Notes: a model not told the origin generated them from the letters alone. A DNA stretch of 64,000 nt from Cannabis sativa (GCF_029168945.1 NC_083603.1:4216001-4280000), one strand, 5' to 3'; shown: positions 11,161 through 22,719, counted from the first letter of the stretch. A program made the numbers and translations.

Positions 11161-12654
11161 AGACTTAGAAAGAATCTCGCTTTCCTCAGTTTGTCTTTCC
11201 TCAACGATTGTTTTTGGTCCCTCTTCGTCCCCACTCTCGCCTAGTTCATCTCGCTCCATCTGCTTGAAAAGGGTCACCATTTTCTTGGCACGATCAACTA
11301 AAAGCTGAGCTCCATGCCCTTATTTTTGCTCATCCATACCTTGTAAATGGAGCGTTGAGCCACTTTATTGACTCTCTTTTGGCTCTTCTCATACTGGAGC
11401 TTATGTTCCTCTAACTCATAAACTCTTTTATGCAGATGCAAACTCTCTTTCTCAATTTTTTCCTATTAAGAAACCAGGAGCTCGCAGTGCTCTTTGGCTT
11501 TACTCAGCTCGAATGAGAGTTGAGTAGTATTTTGTTGATGGGCTTGAAGAACCATAGTGGTCATAAGAGAAGCCTACATAAATATGAAATAGTTAGTAAA
11601 AAGAAATAAGGAAAAGGAAAAAGAAGTTAAAATAGTAAGATCAGAGAGTACTAACTGAGTACAGGAGCTCCGCACTTCTCGTTAGGAGGTTAATTGAAGA
11701 GCCATTTTTGATCAAATTCCAGCTGCCCGGCTAAAAGCTCCTAAAATGGCAACATGTTTGGGTGATATGTTGGGAACAAGCTTTGGACTCTAAGATACCA
11801 GCTTCCTGAGGTGGAGGACAGACAAGATCCACTAGGATCACCTTGGGATTCTCTTCTGAAAAAGTTACCCTATGCATCCCTCTAATTACATGTCTCTCTT
11901 TACTTCCATCCTTGAGATCAGGAGAAGCAGACAAGGGGATCTCGAGAGCAAAGTTTTGGTCTGATTAAAAGATAACGATTGAGGGGGCAATTGAAGCCTT
12001 ACTTTTTGGGTTCTCCTTTTTCTTTCTCGAAGCTTTGGGTTGTTTTTATGGGATTTCCACATCTGAAATGCTTTATTTTTTACCTCACTTGAGGAGGACA
12101 GAAGGGCTACAAATGAGGCTATCTAAATTAAGATCCATTCTTGCAGAAAGAAAAACAAGGGAAGTAATATTAGAGAAAAAAAAAAGGCAGGCAAATAGCG
12201 ATAAAAATCATCTTATTTTGTCTAGAAAATTAAAGTTCAACCTAAACTACTTTCAGAACTGATAGAGGTAGAAGTGGCTCGTAATGGTGAAGGATTGGTT
12301 TGAGGAGTTACAACAACTAAAGGGGGATCGCTAGAGGCCCTAGATTCTATAATATCGTATAATTCGAAAACATTCAAAGGAAACAATTCCCATTCGTCGG
12401 ATCGCCAATTATTGGTTCGATATTGATATGCGATCCCAAAAAAAGAACTATAACACGAGGTTTGAACATGGAATTCAGAATACTAACTATCAAACTTATG
12501 GGCTATCCGCTATTCAGTCAACATAGTTCTAAATATAAAAATTGTATTAACTATCCCTAAACTTCTCTAAACTTGTCGGCTCGGATGTAAGGATAGTAGG
12601 AGACCATCCATAAAAATGAGAAATTTTACCTCGGGGAGCCCCTTCTGGAGGCTT

Positions 12655-14356
12655 TGTAACGCCCAGATTTTCCAAGACGTCACACTTACTAGTCCGTTTA
12701 AAACCATTTAAGATAAAGTCAATAAAAGACTTCTTTAATAAAAAAAATGAGATCTCATTATTTTAAAAACAAAGCATTTATTTATTCATAACCATTAAAA
12801 TATAAAGCTTTACAAAATTATTTGAATCATAATCTTTAACGAAATATTTTTAAACCAAAACATCGTGACAATCCCTTAACATGTACTCCATGCCTCGAGC
12901 TCGCCACCCTCACTGTATAGTTTTGCCTTTACCTGCACACAGAGTACCCGTGAGCTAACGCCCAGTAAGAAGAGCTATGTAGGACATAACCCCCCAACTA
13001 GATAACATAGTCATAAACATAACAATATCACAACATTAAATCAATTCATACCATGTTGGCATACATATATCAACATATCATTCTCACACACAATATAACA
13101 TCATATCACAGTGTAATCTTAATGCATGCTATACTCACACACATAACGCATAGTATCTTACCGCACATTGTCCTCACATACGATAATCTACTCCCACTCA
13201 TGTTGATCAAACATGAAGTGTAACTTGCCCTGCCTTGTGCTGTTCTCACACTCGACATCCAATAGGAAAATCCCTTATCACAAGTTGTACTCACCCATGA
13301 TAGGATAACCTGCAAGTAAACCCATACAAGCAGCCAAAAAAAAAATATATCCTGCAGTGCTATGCTCACACCAGCAGTATAAAACCTATCCTATAAGTGC
13401 TATTCTCACACAAATAGTCAAAAGCCTTACCACTATCACACACTAATAACATTAGCATAAAACAACAATCTACCATAGAATAAAGCATGTAAATACAAAC
13501 CCATAATACAGTTGTATGTTTCAACATACACCCTGTGCACAGATATCCACTCTTCTTACCTCAGTTGCTAAGTATATCCTTTTCTCTCCCTCGAACCTTT
13601 GCCAAGTTTCTTTATTGAGAACAAAATCCTCCAGAAGCCCCTGAACGGAGTGTCGCCGGAGTTCTCGTCGGTTCCAGTGTCGGCGAATGCAAAACTCTTC
13701 TTCGGGTGCTTTCGACGTGTATTTTTGATTGGAAGAACCTTCCAATGAATCCAGGATGCCAAAACAACCAAGAACAGCCAAGAAAAAGAGCCAAAATGGC
13801 CTAAACCCGATTATCTTCTTCCTTGGCGGTTAACCGTTAAGAATGGAGTCCAAAAATGGTGAATTCTGTTTCAGACCTTAAAGCTTCGATTCTTCACGTT
13901 AAAACTGATCTTTGGGGTCCCATAAACTTAAACACAACCTCCTTTGATCTCCGAAACAACTTAAACACGTTCAAATTCGGATCCGTTTCAAAAACGGTAT
14001 TTTGAACGTAATAATGGTGTCTGTCGAATGGTGCGATTACAGACCTTCTAATCGCATCTAAAACTCCTCTTGGATGAAATAAAACTCAATGAAATAATCT
14101 AAGGCAGCCCAAAAACTCTCAAACTCAACAAACTCAAAATCTCACTTTTCTCACGGCTCGGTTTCGTTTGACGAGCCTCTCTCTCCGTCTCTGCCTCTCA
14201 CCACCGTTTCTAAACTCTCTCAACCCTAAACAATCATATAAACATCTTATATATAGTCCTAACCCTAATATAACCCGAAATCAACATCTTTAAATTTTAA
14301 TATGTATATACTTACGTAAGTATAACAGTAATCATAATAATAATAATAATAATACT

Positions 14357-14412
<56 letters not shown>

Positions 14413-14715
14413 TACTATTAATAAATTAAACAATATGCTATAATATATTTACCCATATTTTTATTATTAATATACCTACAATAATATTCACAAATAATAA
14501 AATATTAAATTATCTCCAATAATTTAATTATTTATTTAGCATTATACATACCCTTATAATAAAATAAAAATAATAAATTTTACTGTCACTAAAAAAAAAA
14601 TTCATACTCCATTAAACTCATAAATATTCAAAATAGTAAATTATCCCCATTGACAAACAAAATAAACTAAGATTAAAAAAATAAAAATTAATCACCCAAG
14701 AAAGCGGATATTACA
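12655..14715 (-). mobile_element. Solo LTR of a gypsy element (2061 bp)
   Basis: The plus strand starts TGTAACGCCC and ends GGATATTACA, flanked by a perfect 5-bp duplication GGCTT (12650-12654 and 14716-14720). There is no second LTR or internal domain nearby, so it is a recombination remnant. On the minus strand it contains the module TTACTGGGCGTTAGCTCAC followed by CAGGTAAAGGCAA at 12919-12973, also present in the Tekay-like LTRs further right; this gives the orientation. A long AAT/ATT microsatellite lies at 14334-14419. Several open frames around 13521-13794 lie inside this LTR and are not genes. Confidence 0.88.
14334..14419. repeat. (AAT)n/(ATT)n microsatellite
   Basis: About 85 bp of AAT trinucleotides changes to ATT near 14400, so the tract is an imperfect inverted repeat able to fold back on itself. 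Confidence 0.9.
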
Positions 14716-15402
14716 GGCTTGACAGCTTCCCGAGTGGTAGTATTGTTTCTATAATATGAGTGCGAACGACATAGTCTTGATCTTCTCCTTCATCAGGTAC
14801 TGGAACTTGCTCCCATGATTGATACTTGGGATCTTTTATATCCATAATCCATTGATTTTTTTGTGAGAAGGCCACAAGCCAGTAAATTTTTATCATGAAG
14901 AAGAAAATTCGTTGCTCGTAGGCCATAAGGAAGATTCATCAAAAGCTCATGACGCCTTTGAATGGCAGTAGTTGGGATTGGTCTTTTTAGAAAGGTTGAA
15001 AAATATAAATGCAAAAGTAAATAGAATTGAATATCAAGCATAAAACTTCAACAAGAAAAATATAATAATAATAATCTTTTAATAAATACTTAGGTATTAT
15101 CTTGAAGGTAGTAGTGTTGATTCTAAGACGTCGTTTATGAGCATTCTAAGATGAATCGTGTTTGAATTAAAATGCTAGTCTTATAATAATTTTGTAATCA
15201 CCCTTCGATTAAAGAAAAATTAAATCAAGAGTGATTAACTGACACGTCAGTTAAGAAGACAAACATTAATTGCAAAAGCTCATGATTAACTTTTTATTAG
15301 GAAGACAAAAACTGTCATAAAACTCAAGAAACTTACTCGATACACAAAATATAATAAATGATGAATGTAATTAAAAATTCTTTTTCAAAAGAAAAATATT
15401 TT

Positions 15403-15414
15403 TTAAGGGGTAAC
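15403..15414 (+). promoter_or_regulatory. Polypurine tract of the Tat-like element
   Basis: TTTTAAGGGGTAAC directly precedes the LTR start TGTTACGC at 15415. Purine-rich sequence at this position primes plus-strand synthesis in gypsy elements. Confidence 0.55.
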
Positions 15415-16063
15415 TGTTACGCTCATATTTCAAGCATCAAATATGGACATGACACGTGGATATAAGTCTAAAAAATTATGGGTAACTATAAATGTAAGGA
15501 ATGAGATATGTTTCTCACCTTAGGATATGCTATAATTAATGATGCGTTTGACTCGCATTGTATTTTATAATATGATTCTCAAATAAAAGTGATAAAATAA
15601 ATAAACACAATGATTAGCAAGATAACAACATCATAAAGTTTATCTCGGACTTGACCGAGATAAACAAGACAATTATAGAATACGAAAGGATAAGCAACTG
15701 GAAAGGGTAGATAACGAGTTCTTTATGAGCTTGTAACTTATTGACTCACATACTTGTGAGTATGTTAAAAGACTAAGGGGTATGAGCAAAAGACGATTCA
15801 TCTTAGAATGCTCATAAACGACGTGAGAGGGCTGACCCTAGTGAGCACAAAAGATTCACTTTTAAATGCTATCTTAAGACTTATCTTGGACAAAAAATGT
15901 AACGTCCCCGCTTCAAGCCTCCATTGGGTCCTTACACCCACGGAATGAATGACTCTTATACACGAGTACGCCACTCTGGCTGCCTCCTGGATTGATGACT
16001 GGCCATACAGACCAACACGAGTGTTTCCAGCGTGCTTTGTTCTCACTCGCACGCTTCCTGGGA

Positions 16064-16162
16064 AAACTTCCCAGGAGGTCACCCATCCTTAAATTACTCC
16101 AGGCCAAGCACGCTTAACTGTGGAGTTCTTTCGTGATGGGCTACCGAAAAACAAGATGCACC
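16064..16162 (-). ncRNA. 5S rRNA-derived domain in Cassandra LTR (copy 2, left)
   Basis: Box A AGTTAAGCGTGCTTGG and box C GGATGGGTGACCTCCTGGG are intact. The stretch between them (AGTAATTTAA) departs from the 5S consensus. The post-box C hairpin is perfect in this copy. Confidence 0.82.
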
Positions 16163-16567
16163 TTGTTGATATAGGTAGTACCAATCAATCCATTTAAACC
16201 CTCTTCAACTATATAGTCCCATACCTACACAGTCTCAGAATCATCCCACTTGACCTTCCCCAGGCAGTGTGGGATTGCACAGCTTACCCGGTGTTTTCCC
16301 TTACGGATCACGGGACTACTGACTGTCATAATCACCCCCCCTTACGGGGTCCGACGTCCTCGTCGACCACACTTCTGGCTGGGTCAAGGCTCTGATACCA
16401 TTTGTAACGTCCCCGCTTCAAGCCTCCATTGGGTCCTTACACCCACGGAATGAATGACTCTTATACACGAGTACGCCACTCTGGCTGCCTCCTGAATTGA
16501 TGACTGGCCCTACAGACCAACACGAGTGTTTCCAGCGTGCTTTGTCCTCACTCGCACACTTCCTGGG

Positions 16568-16667
16568 AAAACTTCCCAGGAGGTCACCCATCCTTAAATT
16601 ACTCCAGGCCAAGCACGCTTAACTGTGGAGTTCTTTCGTGATGGGCTACTGAAAAACAAGATGCACC
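16568..16667 (-). ncRNA. 5S rRNA-derived domain in Cassandra LTR (copy 2, right)
   Basis: Same as the left LTR of this element through boxes A and C. A single change near the 5' side (AGTAGCCCATC in place of GGTAGCCCATC) lies outside the promoter boxes. Confidence 0.82.
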
Positions 16668-17380
16668 TTGTTGATATAGGTAGTACCAATCAATATCCAT
16701 TTAAACCCTCTTCAACTGTGTAGTCCCATACCTACACAGTCTCAGAATCATCCCACTTGACCTTCCCCAGGCAGTGTGGGATTGCACAGCTTACCTGGTG
16801 TTTTCCCTTACGGATCACGGGATTACTGACTGTCACAAAAAAAAAAGTGAGGAGAACACCTCAATTAGCATCTCATATGCTTAGTCATTCCCAATATTAC
16901 AAAAAAATATGAGGGTATATTTTGAGTATCTCGCCAAAGAAACTGCCTTCAAGATAAGTACAAAAATGAGTTACCAATAGTTAATTCATTTATTCCAGAT
17001 GCTGTAAATATAAAACGTGAGGGCTGTCCACGTTTCAAAAACGGTTATCTAGATAAGACCAAAATAGAATGATTATCATTCTTAAAAATTCTATAAGTAG
17101 GGGTAGAACCTACTATGTAAGTGATAGGTAAATTTTTGGGAGAAAAAAACCTTAAGAACTCAATTAAGTATAGAAAATTCAGAGATTATTACTTTATATC
17201 GAGTATCTTGTAATATTAAATAGCTCAAAAACTTAAAAATAATATGGACTCATAAACTATATAGATTTAGCAAAAAAATCACGTAAAATTTTTTGTATTT
17301 TATTATCTCTATTATTAATAGTTACTTCTTACTTTTATTCAAAATGTCTCATTATTTGTTGACAAAATTATGTGTTAACA

Positions 17381-18216
17381 TCCTCCTTTACTTTTTCATA
17401 TATTTTTTTTACAATTACTAAATTATTTGTGTATTTTATAATTTTAGTTATATTTATATAACTTTTGAACAATATCTTACAGATAATTATATAAAAAAAA
17501 TTATTAAATTTAAATATATACTTATAAATATTGAAATTTTTTCATGTCTTAGTAGTTTTAATTATAGAATTATAATATTCAGTATTATATATAAATTTAA
17601 TTGTTATTTTAACTTATTTATAATTGATAAATTCATATTATTATTAATAATAAATGATAAGATTTTTTAATATGTCGTGTCATATTATTTGAGTTTATTG
17701 TGTGTTGTATTTTTTTAGACTAGTTTATTTGTGCTTACGTGTCATGCCTTTTGTGTTTTTCGTGTCATGTTGTGCTTAAGGATATATTTTTTGTGTCGTG
17801 TCATGTCATTATTAGTATCATGTACTGTCATGTCTAAATCTGTATTTTTTCTACCTAATCGTGCTCATACTTTCTAGGCTCGTGTCGATTTCATACCGTA
17901 TTTTTAGTGTGGATAAATACTTACTATTATTCTCAGTCATCAAGAAAAGATAATAAAATAATTAATATATATTTTTTATATAAAAATGTTGGGACTAACT
18001 TTTGTGTGCATCTCGATTGATTAGTGAGGTTAATTCAAATTCCAATTCGACCAATTAATTAGGAATATTCGCAACAAAGTTTATTTTATTTTTTGAAAGG
18101 TGTTTATTGTTATTTATATTATATATCTAGACTAGGTACATCAATTATTTGTTTATTTTCATATATATAATGAATATTTTAGACTATATAATATTTTAGT
18201 GGTACGTTACTCCCCA
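17381..18216. other. AT-rich non-coding stretch with degenerate TCGTGTCATG motif cluster
   Basis: No coding domain. Between about 17680 and 17910 variants of TCGTGTCATG recur roughly every 20-45 bp. The remainder is AT-rich. It ends at the copia target duplication TGGAT (18217-18221). Confidence 0.5.
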
Positions 18217-18221
18217 TGGAT

Positions 18222-18748
18222 TGTTGTGAAGGAACACAGCTAGAAGACAACACAATTCAAGTAATAACAGAACAAGAACAAGTGATTAAAAGCAATCAAT
18301 TAACAATGAACTAAAAAAAAATGAGAATGAATGAATCGAATTCACCAAGAATTGATAAGGCAGAGATTTGAATGAAGAAGAATCTTTATTGCTGAATTGT
18401 CTTTGATTACAATCAATGAGAGAGAGAGATACATAAACCAGAAAACATCAATCTGGTATAAACCAGAAACCAGTTACATTAATTCCTCACTTGAGGGAAG
18501 CCATTTCAAGAATGGACAATCCCTTTAACATCCCTCAATCAATTCTCTCAATGTATGTCTCTTCTCTCTAGATTACTCTCTCACTAGACAACTTAACAAT
18601 GCATCAAAACTGTACCTAAAACAATAGACTAGAGTCCATTTTATAGAAGAAGGTTGCAGCTGATTTGAGACCAACCGAATTCAGTTGGTTAGGTAAGTTA
18701 GTTGCTGATGTGGCAAACTAACAGTTTGCTTGTGTCTTAATTACAACA
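18222..18748 (-). repeat. 3' LTR of the copia element
   Basis: 527 bp, with the same sequence and length as the partner at 22790-23316. It holds the polyadenylation end of the transcript on the minus strand. Confidence 0.93.
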
Positions 18749-18792
18749 ATTTCCACCTTAATTGAGACACAAGTGAACTGTAGTTTGGGATT

Positions 18793-19161
18793 TTAAGATT
18801 CTTCAATGTTGAGCAAGGTAAGACAGTGTCTAAACTTGTCCAAAGTGACACACTTTGTAAGCATGTCAGCAGGGTTGTGATCTGTGCTTATTTTCTTGAC
18901 ATGTACCTGGTTGCTGGTGACAATGTCTCTGATGAAATGCAGCCTTATGTCGATGTGTTTAGATCTCTCATGATGCATAGGATTTTTCATGAGATGAAGT
19001 GCACTTTGGTTGTCACAGTGCACAGTCATGTCATCAGTGTTGAGTCCGAGTTCATTAGTGAATCCTTTCAACCATAATGCCTCTTTGATTGCTTCAGTGA
19101 CAGCCATATACTCTGCTTCTGTTGAAGATAGAGCTACAACCTTTTGCAAGGTTGATTTCCA
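18793..19161 (-). pseudogene. copia RNase H, C-terminal part of the polyprotein
   Basis: Downstream of an in-frame TAG (19162-19164) the same frame continues with WKSTLQKVVALSSTEAEYMA, then EALWLKGF, VHCDNQSALHLMKN and SKHIDIRLHFIRD, and stops at 18793. These are the catalytic Glu (STEAEY) and Asp (CDNQSA) blocks of copia RNase H; the first Asp block (CVDSDYAGC) is upstream of the stop. RNase H degrades the RNA template during reverse transcription. Without suppression of the TAG the domain is not joined to the RT. Extra bases just upstream (a TTGTTTTTGGTGG stretch) suggest small indels near the stop rather than a simple substitution. Confidence 0.85.
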
Positions 19162-21411
19162 CTACACGACCACCAAAAACAAGAACACAAAACCTGTAAG
19201 AGACCTCCTTGTGTCAATGCAGCCAGCATAGTCAGAGTCCACACAACCAGTAGCAATTTCTTTGGTGAATGACTCTTTTCCAAACATAATTCCCATGTTT
19301 AGAGTACCTTTGATGTACCTTAGAGTCCATTTAAGAGCAGACCCGTTGCCGTCCAGATCCGAGAGAAATCTGCTCACCATGCTCATAGCATATCCAATGT
19401 CAGGTCTGGTACAGACCATGGCATACATTAAGCTGCCAACAGCATTGGCATATGGTATGCCATCCATGTCAGCCCTTTCTCTCTCTGTTTTTGGTGATTG
19501 TTCCTTTGAAAGTCTGAAGTGGTGTGCTAATGGTGTTGAAACAGGTTTGGCATTTTCCATTCCAAACCTAGTTAGAACTTTCTGTAGGTAACCTTTCTGA
19601 GATAAGAAAATAGAATGAGGTCTTTTCCTTTTGATGTCAATACCAAGGATCTTTTTAGCTGATCCTAGATCTTTCATTTCGAATTCAGCCTTAAGCTTTT
19701 CTTTTATCTTGTTTATCTCAGATCTGTCTTTACCAATTAATAGCATGTCATCTACATACAACAATAGATAGACATGCTGATTAAAGTAAACACAAGGGTC
19801 ATACCTGCTTTGATTGAATCCAATGGCCTTCATGAACTCATCAAACCTCAAATTCCATTGTCTAGGAGCCTGTTTCAAACCATACAGAGACTTGAGCAGA
19901 AGGCATACTTGATTGGGATTCCCATTGTCAAATCCCTCTGGTTGAGCCATGTAAATCTTTTCATCAAGTGTGCCATGTAGGAATGCAGTTCTAACATCCA
20001 TTTGATCAATCTCAAGGTCAAACTTAGCTGCTTTTGCTATCATAACCCTTATGGATGTTTGTTTCACAACTGGGGCAAAAATTTCAGTAAAATCAGTTCC
20101 CTCCTTTTGAGTAAAGCCTTTGGCTACAAGCCTTGCTTTGTATCTCACTTCACCATTGCCAGTTTCATCTTCTTTATGTCTAAATAGCCATTTGCATCCT
20201 ACTAGCTTTTGACCCTCTGGTTTGTTGACAACAATCCAGGTCTTATTTTTCTTCAAGGATAGCATCTCATCATCAATAGCTTTGTTCCATTTCTTTTTAT
20301 CCTTGCCTGTGATTGCTTCTTGAAAGGTTTCAGGTTCTGAGTTGTCAAGCTTTTCTGCTGCTGCAAGTGCAAAAGCTGTGAAATCAGCAAAACCAAATCT
20401 GGCAGGGGCTCTATGAACCCTTCTTTCTCTATCTATAGTGAGTTGGTAATCATCTACACTCATGTCAGTTTCAACTCCCTTATGTTCTTCTGAATGAGCC
20501 CGATCGCAACTCCGTTCTTCGTGTACATGATCCGTAGTGTCTGTATCCACCTCAAACCCAACCGGTTCAGCACTAGAGTTTTCATTTGGTTTTGTGTCTG
20601 TCTTAGATTTCATTGCCATTTCTTCTTCCCTAAAGACAACATCCCTGCTTAGAATACATTTTTTGTATCCTGGTTCCAAACACCATAATTTGTAGCCTTT
20701 CACTCCATCTGGATATCCTAGAAATAGACACTTCAAGGCTCTTGGTTGGAGTTTGTCTTGCCTTATGTGAGCATAGGCAGTACATCCAAACACCTTGAGA
20801 TGTTCATAACTTGGTGGATGTCCTGTCCATTTCTCTTGAGGGGTCTTGAACTCAATGGCTGCAGAAGGACATCTGTTGATGAGATAGCCTGCTGTCTTCA
20901 CAGCTTCACCCCAGAAGGGTCTCTCAAGACCAGCACAATGTAACATACATCTGACCCTCTCGGCCGTTGTCCCGTTCATCCTTTCGGCTAACCCATTTTG
21001 CTGGGGATTCTTGGGAACTGTCTTGTGTCTGTCAATGCCTTCTCTCTTGCAAAACTCAGTAAATTGGTTTGAGCAAAACTCAAGACCATTATCAGTTCTG
21101 AGTTTCTTTAGCTTCTTTCCAGTTTGATTCTCAACAAGTCTTTTCCAAGTGACAAATGCATTGAAAGCATGATCTTTAGAATTTAGTAGATACACCCATA
21201 CCTTCCTAGAAAAATCATCAATGATGCTGAGAAAGTAACTAGCTCCTCCCAGTGTCTTGATTCTAGATGGCCCCCATAAGTCAGAGTGTATGTAATTCAA
21301 TGGTTCCTTGCTGATGTGTAGACCAGATGAGAATTTTGCCTTACAACACTTCCCATAAACACAATCTTCACAGAATCCTAGCTTGCCATTCAACTTGTCT
21401 TTCAACAGTCC
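19162..21411 (-). pseudogene. copia integrase and reverse transcriptase segment
   Basis: About 750 codons are open between two in-frame TAGs. Counting from the TTG at 21405: the integrase zinc-binding CEDCVYGKC is at 12-20, the core has Asp42 (IHSDLWG), Asp105 (RTDNG) and Glu141 (GLAERMNG), a D,D35E spacing, and the GKG-like C-terminal region follows. The RT begins around KTWIVVNKPEGQKLVGCKW, with TAFLHGTLDEKIYM and the catalytic YVDDMLL near residue 549. The start of RNase H (CVDSDYAGC) lies before the terminal stop. The segment has no methionine start of its own and is part of one polyprotein; the upstream TAG at 21412-21414 separates it from gag-protease. All catalytic residues are intact. 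Confidence 0.92.
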
Positions 21412-22719
21412 CTATTTTTCGAGTTCTTGCAGGCCCCTTTCACTCACATGGCCAAGCTTTAGGTGCCATAGCCTGGTCTTGTCAATCTCTTGATCTGTTA
21501 TGGCTGGTGCAGCATTTCCCATAACAGTTTTCCCAATTAAAGAATATAAGCCATTCTTTAATTCTCCTTTCATCACAGGTATGGAATTCTTAGAGATTAC
21601 AAGCATTCCACTTTCCACCTTGATGATGCAACCAATACTGTCTAACATACCAATTGACAGTAGGTTTCTTTTCAAATCAGGTACATACCTGACATTCTTA
21701 AGTGTTCTTGGTATGCCATCAAACATATTGATGATCACAGACCCAATACCAAGTACACTGCATGCTTTGTTGTTTCCTAACAGCTCTGTTCCCCCTGAGA
21801 TCTCCTTGAGATCATTGAACATTTCAGCTTTTGGACACATGTGGAAGGAACACCCCGAGTCCAAGATCCACTCTTCTTCATATGCTCTGCTTGAGACAAC
21901 TAAAACATCAGCAGACATATAATCTTGGCGTGCAATGTCAGCTTCTCCTTGCTTCTTGCCTTCTTCTTTGGCAAGTTTAGCCTTGAGTGCCCTGCACTCA
22001 CTCCTGAAATGTCCTTCTTTTTGACAATAAAAACATTTCTTTCCTGATTTGAACTTTGACTTGTTTTGATGATTGTAGTTCTGTTTGTTGTGATGGTTCT
22101 TTCTGTCTGGTTTGCCTTTGGTAAACAGCCCTTCTCCACTGATGTCAGTATTGTCATCAGATTTCTTTTGAATCTCCTTTGAGTTGAGTGCAGACTTGAC
22201 ATCTGCCATGGTTAGGGATTCCTTTCCATATAATATAGTATCAACAAAGTGTTCAAAAGATTTTGGGAGAGAAGAGAGTAGAATTATACCTTGATCCTCA
22301 TCATCTATCTTGACTCCAATATTATTCAACTCAAGAATAATTCTATTGAATTCATCAAGATGTTTCCTCAGCTCTTTACTTTCATCCATTCTCAAAGTAT
22401 AGAGCCTTTTCTTTAGGTACAATTTATTAGCTAAAGATTTCTTAAGATAAATGTTAGCCAACTTACCCCAAAGGCCAACTGCAGTCTCTTCTTCAGAGAC
22501 TTCCCTCAGAACTTCATCCCCAAGACTCAGCAAGATTGCACTGTGTGCTTTGATTTGTATCTCCTTCTTCTTCCTTTCATCTTCAATGGCTTTCATGGCT
22601 TCTGCATCAAGAGCTTCATACAGTCCTTGATGTACCAGCATGGCCCTCATTTTTAATCTCCATAACCCGAAATCATTCTCACCAGTGAACTTGTCCATCT
22701 CGAATTTTGCCATTGACAT
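21412..22719 (-). CDS. copia gag, protease and integrase N-terminus
   Basis: 435 codons from ATG at 22719, the first ATG after the PBS. Residues 1-180 form the copia gag (UBN2-like) region beginning KFEMDKFTGENDFGLW. A CCHC zinc knuckle lies at 229-242 (CFYCQKEGHFRSEC) for RNA binding in the virus-like particle. The aspartic protease active site is Asp287-Ser-Gly (WILDSGCSFHMC). The integrase His pair (RLWHLKLGHVS) lies at about 419-428. The frame ends at a TAG where related sequence would continue into the integrase Cys pair, so this is a truncated polyprotein. A product of this size still contains gag and protease and could in principle assemble particles. Confidence 0.92.
   Translation of the reverse strand: MSMAKFEMDKFTGENDFGLWRLKMRAMLVHQGLYEALDAEAMKAIEDERKKKEIQIKAHSAILLSLGDEVLREVSEEETAVGLWGKLANIYLKKSLANKLYLKKRLYTLRMDESKELRKHLDEFNRIILELNNIGVKIDDEDQGIILLSSLPKSFEHFVDTILYGKESLTMADVKSALNSKEIQKKSDDNTDISGEGLFTKGKPDRKNHHNKQNYNHQNKSKFKSGKKCFYCQKEGHFRSECRALKAKLAKEEGKKQGEADIARQDYMSADVLVVSSRAYEEEWILDSGCSFHMCPKAEMFNDLKEISGGTELLGNNKACSVLGIGSVIINMFDGIPRTLKNVRYVPDLKRNLLSIGMLDSIGCIIKVESGMLVISKNSIPVMKGELKNGLYSLIGKTVMGNAAPAITDQEIDKTRLWHLKLGHVSERGLQELEK

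Larger units (their letters stand above)
11165..15041 (-). pseudogene. Antisense coiled-coil ORF relic of the Tat/Retand-like element, split by a solo LTR
   Basis: Minus-strand reading of 11575 to 11165 gives a heptad-rich, charged protein: TQLSFELSKAKEHCELL, then KRVYELEEHKLQYEKSQK and a basic stretch, ending in an acidic tail (GESGDEEGPKTIVEER). Two tandem stops and one frameshift break it. Minus-strand reading of 15041 to 14711 gives further coding-like sequence (RRHELLMNLPYGLRATNFLL, then QNQWIMDIKDPKYQSWEQ in a shifted frame). Retand-type elements carry an antisense ORF between pol and the 3' LTR, which is exactly this position. The 12655-14715 solo LTR sits inside the region. The function of such ORFs is not established. 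Confidence 0.5.
15898..16837 (-). mobile_element. Cassandra TRIM copy 2
   Basis: LTRs at 15898-16330 and 16403-16837 flank a 72-bp interior. The target duplication is AAAAA (15893-15897, 16838-16842), which is weak evidence in itself because A-runs extend beyond it. The PBS is at 16388-16400 on the minus strand. The outer end of the left LTR reads GTCATA instead of GTCACA. The two LTRs are nearly identical apart from a few substitutions and a 2-bp indel, so this is among the younger Cassandra copies here. Confidence 0.92.
6722..17380 (+). mobile_element. Decayed Tat/Retand-like Ty3/gypsy element, 5' truncated, with nested insertions
   Basis: In order on the plus strand: end of reverse transcriptase, RNase H, archaeal-type RNase H, integrase, an antisense coiled-coil ORF, a polypurine tract and a 3' LTR. 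A second RNase H and an antisense ORF between pol and the 3' LTR are known traits of the Tat/Ogre/Retand group, and both are seen here. The 5' LTR, gag, protease and the start of the RT are missing. Later insertions are Cassandra copies at 7693-8612 and 15898-16837 and a solo LTR at 12655-14715. Many stops and frameshifts show great age. Lineage is inferred from domain order and motif style. Confidence 0.75.
15415..17380 (+). repeat. 3' LTR of the Tat-like element, containing Cassandra copy 2
   Basis: It starts TGTTACGC after the polypurine tract and ends at TGTTAACA, giving matching TGTTA...TAACA tips. Net length without the Cassandra is about 1.0 kb. The 5' partner LTR is absent, so the right boundary rests on the terminal motif only. 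Confidence 0.5.

Noticed and set aside
13521..13794. Three overlapping minus-strand frames as a small gene
   Set aside because: They lie wholly inside a solo LTR with a perfect GGCTT duplication and overlap one another in different frames, with no domain.
18826..21922. Plus-strand open frames across the copia element
   Set aside because: They are the reverse complement of well-conserved copia domains and have no domain or start context of their own.
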